64,000 nucleotides of DNA from JADJSS01 sp046329815 (GTDB lineage Bacteria; Bacteroidota; Bacteroidia; Chitinophagales; JADIYW01), in assembly GCA_046329815.1 (NCBI GenBank), contig JAXLTY010000001.1, forward strand, positions 372,001 to 436,000, read 5' to 3'. Shown one piece after another: positions 7,512 through 16,000 of this stretch (within the stretch, counting starts at the first letter, position 1; each line of letters opens with the position of its first letter). The notes beneath the pieces were generated by a model that made no database searches, was not told the origin of the DNA, and saw only the letters and a list, made by a program, of their open reading frames with translations. The translations under genes were made by a program, and so were the position numbers.

Positions 7512-9947
7512 TTAATACAACACCGGAAACTTCTTCGGATTGGATTCGTGCATCATTTTATTGATACATTTAAAAATATCTTCCGGATTTGGTTTAGAGA
7601 AATAATCACCGTCAGTACCAAATGAAGAACGATGTTCTTTTGCTGTCAATGTAACCGGCTCACTGTCCAGATACCTGAAAATAGATTCTTTTTCCAGCAC
7701 TTGCTGCAACATATACGCTGTGCCGCCGCCAGGATAATCTTCATCTAAGAAAACAACACGATTAGTTTTACGAATCGAATCACCAATAATGTTATAAATA
7801 TCAAAAGGCAATAATGTTTGCACATCAATCAACTCTACAGAAATACCAACCGCGTTCAGGTTCTCAATTGCTTCCTGTGCCACACGAACGCATGAACCAT
7901 AGGTTACCAAAGTAACGTCATTTCCTTTAATTAAAATTTCCGGAACACCTAACGGAACTGTGAAATCGCCTGCATTTATTGGCATCTTCTCTTTTAAGCG
8001 ATAACCATTCAAACACTCGATCACCAAAGCCGGCTCATCGCCTCTTAGTAATAAATTATAAAAACCTGCTGCTTGCGTCATATTTCTCGGCACACAAATA
8101 TGCATACCGCGCAACGAACCCAAGATCATTTGTATTGGTGAACCGGAATGCCAGATGCCTTCCAAACGATGGCCACGCGTACGCACGATCAGTGGCGCTT
8201 TTTGTCCTCCTTTTGTTCTGTAGGATAAACATGCTAAATCATCGGACAACGGCTGTAAACCGTATAACAAATAATCCAAATACTGAATCTCAGCAATCGG
8301 ACGCAAACCGCGCATAGCCAAGCCGATGCCTTCGCCCATAATTGAAGCTTCGCGAATACCACAATCGTAAATACGTTCTTTGCCATACTTTGCCTGCAAG
8401 CCCGCAAATGCCTGATTTACGTCGCCAATTTTACCAACATCTTCACCAAAAGCCAGTATTTTTTTATCGCGTTCAAAATTTGCATCGAAGCATGCATTCA
8501 ACACCTGGTAACCACTTACAACAGAAGCTTTTTCTTCGTATTGCGCTGATATGATTGGCAATTTTAATGGTGATAAAGATGAATTGGAATGCTGATAAGA
8601 ACTGTATCGTTCTTCATTGATCTGTACTTGTTCGGCACGCCAGTTTCTCAATTCTTCTATCGCTTTATTTTTTTCATCTTTCGTTAAGATCAAGACATCT
8701 GTTACTACTTTAAATACATCGCGACGCATCGGATCGATAGCATTGAGTAATTCATTTTCCTTTTCATAAATAAAATCTTTTACTTTAGAATCTTCTGCAA
8801 TTTTTCTGAATAGAGCTATAACTTCTTTTATTTCATCTAAGATCGGCTGATGAAATTTATTCCATGAAATTTTCTTTTGTTCTGCTACTACTTTTTTAGC
8901 ATCATTTTCAATCGTATCAATTTCTTCTTGTGTAGCAATTTTATTTTCGAGAATCCATTTTTTAAACTGCGTATTGCAGTCGTGTTCTTTTTCCCACTGC
9001 AAACGTTCAGCGCTTTTATAACGTTCATGCGAGCCCGAAGTAGAGTGTCCTTGCGGCTGCGTCAATTCTTCCACATGCACGATTGCAGGAATATGAGTTT
9101 TGCGTGTTTTGTCTGCCGCCATTTTATAAGTAGCTATCAATTGCGGATAATTCCAACCTTTTACTACATAAATATCATAACCATTTCCTTTTTCATCGCG
9201 CTGAAAACCTTTTAGAATTTCGGAAATACTGCCTTTTGTGGTTTGTAATTTTTTAGGCACTGAAATACCATAACCATCGTCCCAAACTGAAATGATCATC
9301 GGCACCTGCAATACACCACCAGCATTGATAACTTCCCAAAACAAACCTTCCGAAGTCGATGCATCACCAATAGTTGCAAAACATATTTCATTACCATTTA
9401 CACTAAAATTATTTTCTCCAATAACGTCATATAATTCTCTGTATTTTTTCGATGCCATCGCCAAACCCAAAGCACGTATCATTTGCGATGCGGTTGGTGA
9501 GTTATCAGCAGCAGAATTTTTTTGTTTGGTAAGGTCTTTCCACGAACCATCAGGATTTAAATTTCGTGTGGCAAAATGATTATTCATTTGTCTGCCACCG
9601 GAATGCGGATCTTCTTCCAAAGATGGATTCGCATATAATTGTCCGAATAATTGTTCTACTGTTACAATACCTGTTGCCAGTGCAAATGTCTGGTCGCGAT
9701 AATAGCCGGCGCGAAAATCGCCATTTTCAAATACTTTTGCTAACGCTATTTGTGGTAGCTCTTTACCATCGCCGAAGATACCAAACTTGGCTTTTCCGGT
9801 CAACACTTCTTTTCTGCCAGCCAAACTAACTTCTCTGCTGAGACATGCTAAAATAAAATCGGTAATCACTTCTGATTTGAATTCATCAAAAGAAACGGAT
9901 TGATTAACACCTGTAGTAAGAATTGGTTTGGTAGCTTCTATTATCAT
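7512..9947 (-). CDS. 2-oxoacid dehydrogenase E1, fused alpha and beta subunits
   Basis: An 811-residue thiamine diphosphate enzyme. Residues 1-400 are the E1 alpha part (GGRQMNNHFA; the ThDP segment GDASTSEGLFWE to WDDGYGIS; the phosphorylation-loop-like QPQGHSTSGSHERYKS). Residues 480-800 are the E1 beta part (ILAFGEDVGKIGDVNQAFAGL, RIYDCGIREASIMGEGIG, PLIVRTRGHR, LDEDYPGGGTAY). It decarboxylates a 2-oxoacid, most likely branched-chain 2-oxoisovalerate, and passes the acyl group to E2 lipoate. Such alpha-beta fusions are common in Bacteroidota. E2 and E3 are not nearby. First gene of a probable operon with the two J-domain genes. Exact substrate is uncertain. Confidence 0.9.
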   Translation of the reverse strand: MIIEATKPILTTGVNQSVSFDEFKSEVITDFILACLSREVSLAGRKEVLTGKAKFGIFGDGKELPQIALAKVFENGDFRAGYYRDQTFALATGIVTVEQLFGQLYANPSLEEDPHSGGRQMNNHFATRNLNPDGSWKDLTKQKNSAADNSPTASQMIRALGLAMASKKYRELYDVIGENNFSVNGNEICFATIGDASTSEGLFWEVINAGGVLQVPMIISVWDDGYGISVPKKLQTTKGSISEILKGFQRDEKGNGYDIYVVKGWNYPQLIATYKMAADKTRKTHIPAIVHVEELTQPQGHSTSGSHERYKSAERLQWEKEHDCNTQFKKWILENKIATQEEIDTIENDAKKVVAEQKKISWNKFHQPILDEIKEVIALFRKIAEDSKVKDFIYEKENELLNAIDPMRRDVFKVVTDVLILTKDEKNKAIEELRNWRAEQVQINEERYSSYQHSNSSLSPLKLPIISAQYEEKASVVSGYQVLNACFDANFERDKKILAFGEDVGKIGDVNQAFAGLQAKYGKERIYDCGIREASIMGEGIGLAMRGLRPIAEIQYLDYLLYGLQPLSDDLACLSYRTKGGQKAPLIVRTRGHRLEGIWHSGSPIQMILGSLRGMHICVPRNMTQAAGFYNLLLRGDEPALVIECLNGYRLKEKMPINAGDFTVPLGVPEILIKGNDVTLVTYGSCVRVAQEAIENLNAVGISVELIDVQTLLPFDIYNIIGDSIRKTNRVVFLDEDYPGGGTAYMLQQVLEKESIFRYLDSEPVTLTAKEHRSSFGTDGDYFSKPNPEDIFKCINKMMHESNPKKFPVLY

Positions 9948-10125
9948 AGCATTGTATTCTGAATAAATTTACAAAAAAAATGTAAAAGTGAAAATTAATT
10001 TAAAAAACGTGGAAACGATATCGAAAGATGTTAATGTGAAGTTAAAATACTATAAACGCTTTGACAATTGGTACAAATTTTGAGTAATTTGCAATACCAT
10101 ATTTATTTAATTAAAATTCTTCGAC

Positions 10126-10557
10126 ATGAAATATCTAACATTCATCTTATCATTTTTTGCGCTATCAGTAATTGCAAAAGCAGGCGAACCGACAAAACAA
10201 AATGCCATCAAGTTTGCTACTACAGAACATGATTTTGGAAATCTGCCACAAGGAAAGCCGGTTAGTTTTGATTTTGAATTTGAAAATACAGGTCAAGCTC
10301 CAATTGAATTAGAAAATGTGCAGGCCTCTTGTGGTTGCACAACACCAATTTGGACAAAAGAACCGATATTATTTGGTAAAAAAGGCGTTATCAAAGCGCA
10401 GTATAACATGGCACGCGAAGGTTTATTTGATAAAACCATTACGGTTACTGCAAAAAGTGGCGAGCAAGTTATTCTGCATATTAAAGGAAACGCCATTGCA
10501 CAAAAACAAGGTGCAGAAGATGCTGATGCGACAATGATCGGTGGAAAAACAGAATAA
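10126..10557 (+). CDS. DUF1573 domain exported protein
   Basis: A 143-residue protein with a signal peptide (MKYLTFILSFFALSVIAKAG) and one DUF1573 domain (residues 28-130). The domain's features are EHDFGNLPQGKPVSFDFEFENTG and the cysteine pair in ASCGCTTP. The fold is an ASH/MSP-like beta sandwich and the proteins are periplasmic or surface-exposed in Bacteroidota; no enzymatic role is known to me. It is a single gene, ended by a strong terminator at 10581-10613. Confidence 0.92.
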   Translation: MKYLTFILSFFALSVIAKAGEPTKQNAIKFATTEHDFGNLPQGKPVSFDFEFENTGQAPIELENVQASCGCTTPIWTKEPILFGKKGVIKAQYNMAREGLFDKTITVTAKSGEQVILHIKGNAIAQKQGAEDADATMIGGKTE

Positions 10558-10580
10558 TCCATGAGCTCAATTAATAATGT

Positions 10581-10613
10581 AAACTCTGAGTAAATACGCT
10601 CGGAGTTTTTTAT
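10581..10613 (+). terminator. Terminator after the DUF1573 gene
   Basis: A 10-bp stem, AAACTCTGAG (10581-10590) with CTCGGAGTTT (10599-10608, one G-T pair), runs into a T tract. The T tract doubles as the next gene's -7 box. Confidence 0.85.
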
Positions 10614-10618
10614 TTTTG
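10611..10618 (+). promoter_or_regulatory. Candidate -7 box for the aminotransferase gene
   Basis: TATTTTTG fits TAnnTTTG and ends 6 bases before ATG 10625. Transcription would begin at or within a few bases of the start codon. It overlaps the T tract of the preceding terminator and the alternative TTG start at 10616, which it excludes. No -33 TTG is obvious, so confidence is moderate. Confidence 0.45.
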
Positions 10619-10624
10619 CATTGT

Positions 10625-11827
10625 ATGCCAAACATATCCAATAAAGGCAAATCTATGCCATCGTCGCCGATTCGCAAGCTGGCTCCTTTTGCAGAGCAAG
10701 CTAAAAAAAACGGAATCAAAATTTATCATTTAAATATTGGTCAACCTGATATTGAAACGCCGCATCAGTTTTGGGAAGCCATTAAAAATATAGATCGAAA
10801 AGTTTTAGAATATTCACCATCCAATGGCTTTGAAGAAGTTCGCAATAAATATGCTAGATTTTTTCAAACACGATATGGTTTGACTAATTTATTACCTGAA
10901 GATGTATTAGTGACAACAGGCGGTTCCGAAGCATTACTATTTACGTTGTTTTCTATTTTAGACGCCGGTGATGAAATCATTATTCCTGAGCCATTGTATG
11001 CTAATTATATAGGTTTTTCCAAAAGCGGAAATATAGTTGTAAAACCAATTCCAACTGCATTTGAAGATGCCTTTGCATTGCCATCTATTGATGAATTTGA
11101 GAAATTAATTACATCAAAGACTAAAGCAATTTTAATCTGCAATCCAAATAATCCTACCGGTTATTTTTATAGCAAAGAAGAATTAATACGACTGAAAGAA
11201 ATTGTGCTGAAACATAATTTGTTTATCATTTGCGATGAAGTCTATCGCGATTTTATTTATGATGAAGATGTCAAATACACATCTATTTTAGAATTTCCTG
11301 AACTGGAACAACATGCTATTTTAATTGATTCTTTATCGAAACGATTCAGTGCATGCGGCGCGCGTATTGGTATGGTTGCGACTAAAAACAAAGAAGTGTT
11401 GCAAACTGCATTAAAGTTTGCACAGCAGCGATTAAGTCCGCCAACGGTAGAACAGCTTGGTGCAATTGCGATGTTTGATGTAGAGACAAGTTATTTCAGC
11501 AAAGTAAATATTGAATATAAAAAACGACGCGATGTACTAGTGGAAGAACTGAATAAAATTGATGGTGTGAAATGCCACTCACCAGGCGGTGCATTTTATT
11601 GCATTGTGCAGTTACCTGTAAAAGACTCAGACGATTTTTGCCAATGGATGCTTTCTGATTTTAATTATGAAAATGAAACCGTGATGATGGCACCTGCCAG
11701 CGGTTTTTATGCTTCGGAAAATAAAGGCAAGAACGAAGTACGCATTGCTTATGTTTTAAATTCCATTGATTTAAAGAAAGCGATTAAATGTTTGGAAGAA
11801 GGATTGAAAGTTTATAACATTAGCTAA
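10625..11827 (+). CDS. Class I pyridoxal phosphate aminotransferase
   Basis: A 400-residue fold-type I aminotransferase. Visible motifs are GGSEALLFTLFSIL for cofactor phosphate binding, NPNNPTGYFY with the pyridine-side Asn, CDEVYRDFIYD with Asp and Tyr, and DSLSKRFSACGARIG with the Schiff-base lysine. NEVRIAYVLN near the C terminus holds the substrate-carboxylate arginine. It belongs to the aspartate/aromatic aminotransferase group; the amino acid substrate cannot be fixed from sequence. ATG 10625 is preferred over TTG 10616, which lies inside the promoter -7 box. It starts 67 bases after the DUF1573 gene, past a terminator, so it is separately transcribed; ssrA follows. Confidence 0.9.
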   Translation: MPNISNKGKSMPSSPIRKLAPFAEQAKKNGIKIYHLNIGQPDIETPHQFWEAIKNIDRKVLEYSPSNGFEEVRNKYARFFQTRYGLTNLLPEDVLVTTGGSEALLFTLFSILDAGDEIIIPEPLYANYIGFSKSGNIVVKPIPTAFEDAFALPSIDEFEKLITSKTKAILICNPNNPTGYFYSKEELIRLKEIVLKHNLFIICDEVYRDFIYDEDVKYTSILEFPELEQHAILIDSLSKRFSACGARIGMVATKNKEVLQTALKFAQQRLSPPTVEQLGAIAMFDVETSYFSKVNIEYKKRRDVLVEELNKIDGVKCHSPGGAFYCIVQLPVKDSDDFCQWMLSDFNYENETVMMAPASGFYASENKGKNEVRIAYVLNSIDLKKAIKCLEEGLKVYNIS

Positions 11828-11859
11828 TTAGCTAATATAATAATTAGCCAATGAAATTG

Positions 11860-11867
11860 TATCTTTG
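11860..11867 (+). promoter_or_regulatory. Candidate -7 box of ssrA
   Basis: TATCTTTG matches TAnnTTTG. It lies about 95 bases before the mature 5' end of tmRNA, so a 5' leader removed by RNase P would be expected. Confidence 0.4.
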
Positions 11868-11962
11868 TGGAACTTTAAACCATAGTTTTAAGTTAACTCA
11901 TTAGTTCTTTGTAAGAAACTATCCAATTCATAATTCAAAACTCAACATTCATAATTTATATT

Positions 11963-12330
11963 GGGGTTGACAGGAATTGACGGCAGGATAGTTGATAGGT
12001 AAGCATGCCGAGCATTGTGCAATTTGGCTCGTTAAATTTAACGCACGAAACTTTTTTATATGGCGAGAATACTTTCGCTTTGGCTGCTTAATACAGGTTA
12101 TTAAGCTTGGCCTTTGCTCCTCGAAACAGTCTGACCGATACTTTTCGACTGAGCATCATCGAATCGGAATAGCGACATAGTAGTTTCGGCTATGAAGTGA
12201 AATTCAGAAACTAAGATTGCGGTCGGTTGGTAGTAACGCCTGCCGCGATACGAAAAACAAGTTATTGCTAAGCATGTAGAAAGCTTATGAACGTTTTGTC
12301 CGGACGCGAGTTCAAATCTCGCCAGCTCCA
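11963..12330 (+). ncRNA. ssrA: tmRNA (ssrA)
   Basis: A 368-nt transfer-messenger RNA. The 5' GGGGTTG pairs with 3' CAGCTCC to form the acceptor stem, and the T arm with GTTCAAAT lies just before the 3' end. The 3' adenosine is at 12330 and CCA is not encoded. The internal tag reading frame runs 12062-12088 and encodes GENTFALAA, then TAA at 12089-12091; with the alanine charged on the RNA the tag is AGENTFALAA, whose ALAA end suits ClpXP recognition. tmRNA rescues ribosomes stalled on mRNAs lacking a stop codon. The minus-strand ORF over this gene is an artefact. Confidence 0.96.
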
Positions 12331-12335
12331 CTATT

Positions 12336-12375
12336 AATCGCATAAGTATATTGAAATACAATAACTTATGCGATT
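12336..12375 (+). terminator. Terminator of ssrA
   Basis: A perfect 12-bp stem, AATCGCATAAGT (12336-12347) with ACTTATGCGATT (12364-12375), with further pairing in the loop (TATTG with CAATA), followed by TTCTTATTTTAT. It begins 6 bases after the tmRNA 3' end. Confidence 0.8.
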
Positions 12376-13059
12376 TCTTATTTTATGGGTAAACATAGGG
12401 TAAACATTTCTCACTATCTATCTTTCAAATTTTTGATAAAATAGAAATTGTCGCGTCCTTAGTGACAAAATTTTTCAGAATATCATTTTTATTTCTGTAT
12501 AGTCCACTTTTTCATATAAAAGTCGCTATGAAGCAAAGTTGTAAGCAGTTACAACAATAAATAGATGGAGTATTAATTGGTTTATTCTGATTTAAATAAT
12601 GGTATTTAATACAATGAATAAAAAAGATTAATCTGTCCTTCGGACGAATTTTTTTAAGAACACTACTTTAAAATAATCTTCCATTATTTATTGACTATCA
12701 GCTAAGCAACTTGTTTGGTTTGTATAACATTTAGATATAAAATAAATTTGGTGGCATAGTGCGGCGCTTGGAGACAAAATTAAGTCGCCGCACTGCTTTG
12801 CCGCCATTATCTCTAGGAATATATTTAGGTATTTATATTAATATCTTATTTACAAAATATTTCTTTAAATGTATAAAAAAGAAGAGTTTCATATGGCGAG
12901 CACAAAGCACTGTCAGGCATGCACCGAGTGTTTGTTTGCATGTATTTTTTACTTGTTTGCTCCAATTTATGCATTTTCAATGCTTGCTGGATAATCTGAG
13001 ATGTTTATTTCGCAAGTGTTGAGGACGTTAATGGGCATTGATGTAGTTTATAATTCTAT
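12376..13059. other. Gene-poor region downstream of ssrA
   Basis: About 680 bases without a convincing gene. Near the left end the 8-mer GGTAAACA occurs twice with 11-base phase (12388-12395 and 12399-12406). A long hairpin is at 12758-12794 (listed separately). The plus-strand ORF 12759-13022 overlaps that hairpin, has biased composition and no recognisable domain. The 3' end of tmRNA is a classic integration site, so this could be the scar of an element, but no recombinase remnant is readable. Confidence 0.4.
12758..12794. repeat. GC-rich inverted repeat
   Basis: AGTGCGGCG (12758-12766) pairs with CGCCGCACT (12786-12794); the stem can be extended inward by CTT/AAG with one bulged base. It is much richer in G+C than its surroundings, as in dispersed REP-like palindromes. 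No T tract follows, so it is not a standard terminator. Confidence 0.5.
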
Positions 13060-16000
13060 TTATTCTTTCCTAACTACCATAACTGCGTTTCTTGTTTCCC
13101 ATTGATCATCGCCATTATTTTGAACAACCAATGTAAAATTTACAGTACCAGCAGAAGTAACCGTACCGTATTCTAAATAAGGTGTAGGTCTGTAATTATC
13201 GTGATCGGCTCCACTTTCATCTGGTCTGTATATTAAGTCGGTTGGCGTTGTAGTACCTGTTGAATATGTAACGCCTGCAGAACCGGAATTTGTAATACGA
13301 ACAAAAAAATCATCTGTATTAGAGCCAGTTGTTAGACGAAGTGTAACTTGAGCATTAATAATAATTACATCACCTACAGAAACATTCATTACACCACTAT
13401 TGGTAATTATATTTTGAGTTGTATTGGAAGCAAATGTTTGTGCTGCATGACTACTAGCTGTAACAACATTTCTATTTGCCGCAATACCGTCATAGGCTTT
13501 TAAGTTACCGCTTGCATCCACAAATACACGTCTGTCGCCACCATTGGTTAATGCTAAATCTGTAATATTTACAGTTCCATCTCCTTTAATTCTCATCTTT
13601 TCTGTGGGTGTTTGGTCTGCACTGCTAGAACTTCCTAATGGAGTTGCCGTTTTAATAATAACGTTTGAACCTAAATCTGCTGCTGAACCTCCATTTCCTG
13701 TTGCTATACCACCGGAAAGAATTAAATCACCACCATGCTGATTATTTTGTCCCGTCATAGCACCGCCGGCTTGTACTGTTAAGTTATAATACGTACCAAC
13801 CGTAGTGCTGCGTTCTGCACCAATGATTTTATTTGCACCGGTAGCAAAAGAAACGTTATAGCTCGGGATCGCAATACCAATACCGATGTTTCCGTTTTTT
13901 AAAATAGTGAAAGCATCTGCACGGTTTGCAGCACTTGTGCCATTACCGACGTTAAAAATTCTGTCCGCAGCATTATAAGTGGTTGTGCTGCCTGGTGTAT
14001 ATCTTGTACCATTGATACCGATGGAAGTTTCAGAAAAAGATGCCGCCACATTATCTGTTCCTGCGGCCAAAGAGTTAGCACCTGCTGCATTATTATTAAA
14101 GCCGAATGCTGCGGCGGCTTGTGCTGTAGTCGTATCATTCTGACCGATTGCCAAACCAATATTAGAAGTTACATATGATTGATAACCACCAACGATAGAT
14201 GTTGTTGCCGTGCTGGTCGTAGTGTTTGTATTATTTAGGGCCACTGAATAATTTCCATTTACATTATTTCCGCCGCCCGCAGAGAATGCCTGATTACCTG
14301 AGATGTTACTGTTAATACCTGTTGCAAATGAATTGGTACCGGATATTATATTATTATTGCCCCCTGCAACAAAAGAGTTAGTACCGACTGTATTATTATT
14401 AGATCCGGTTACAAATGAATTTGAGCCTGCAGCGTTATTATCAAAACCGAATGCTGCGGCTGCCTGTGCTGTTGTCGTGTCATTATAACCAATAGCCAAA
14501 CCAATATTAGAAGTTACATAAGACTGGTAACCACCAACGATGGATGTTGTTGCCGTGCTGGTCGTGGTATTTGTATTATTTAAGGCTACCGAGTAATTAC
14601 CACTTACATTATTTCCGCCGCCTGTAGAGAAGGCCTGATTACCTGAGACATTACTATTAATTCCTGTTACAAATGAATTGGTGCCACTTATAACATTTCC
14701 GGTACCAATATTTCCATTTCCGATAACCTGTATATTAGCATTCGGTGTGGTAGCAGAAAAATCACCAATACCCACCTTTCCGGTTACATATTGATTGTCC
14801 GTTCTGGTAGCCTGTGTGTTTACCGTTGCTGCTTTCGTCCATCCGAGTGTATCTACACTAACGTTAAATTTTTTCCAAATTGGTGATGCACTTGTATTTG
14901 AATTATAATAAAAACCTGGTGTCACATTATTTGGCGCTACGCCTGCTGTTGCTGTATTATAAATTAACAAGGAGGTTGCCGGTGTTGTGATGGTCGCCGC
15001 ATCTGTTGTAGAGGTTAATGCAATATTTGGTAAACGGACACCTTTGGAAGAAGAAGTTATATCTAAGATGGCACTGCTATTTGGCATACTATTATTAATA
15101 CCGGTGTTTCCGTTCTTTAAAATGGTAAACGCATCCGAACGCGCAGATGAATTTGTCCCGTTACCTACATTTAATATTCTGTCATTTGCATTGTATACAT
15201 TGGTACTGGCAGCTACATAATTAGTACCATACATACCTAATGCTGTTTCTGAGTAAGAAGAAGCAATATTACCAGAGCCGATTACAAATGAATTTTGACC
15301 ATTTGCATTATTATCAAAACCAAATGCTGCAGCTGCCTGAGCCGTTGTAGAATCATTAAATCCAATTGCTAAGCCCAAATTTGCACTTACATAAGATTGA
15401 AAGCCACCTGCAATTGAAGCAGTGGCAGCAGCAGTAGTGGTGTTTGTATTATTTAGTACTACTGAAAAATCACCGCTTGCAGTATTTGAATTGCCAACTA
15501 CTAAAGCATGTGCTGCATTTACAGTATTATTATTTCCTGACACTAATGAGTTTTGACCTGAAACATTATTACTTGCACCAAAAGCAACACTACTTTGGCC
15601 ACTAACTTTATTCCTATCTCCTGCAGCAAAACCTTCATAGGCAGTTACTTTATTACCATAACCAAACACGGCTGCAGCACTTGCCTGAGCAGTATCTTTG
15701 TTACCTACTACAATACTATGTTCATACCCACCTTCAATTCTGGAACCAAAGCCGCCCAAGATAGAATTATCTGCCTCATTTATACCATCAACTCCTGCAG
15801 CAAATGAGTTATTGCCAGAGACACTGTTATCATCGCCTGTTACTAATGAATTTGTACCTGAAATACTATTGGTAATTGATCCTATATTTGCATTTCCAAT
15901 TACCTGAATATTCGCATTAGGTGTTGTTGCAGAAAAATCGCCTACACCTATTCTTCCTGTTACATATTGATTATCTGATTGGCTTGCTTTGGTAGATGTG

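Noticed and set aside
12101..12361. 86-codon ORF on the minus strand
   Set aside because: It is antisense to the 3' half of tmRNA and runs into its terminator; a common false call over ssrA.
12759..13022. 87-codon plus-strand ORF after ssrA
   Set aside because: It starts inside a G+C-rich hairpin, has biased composition (many K, F, C, R), no domain and no promoter match.
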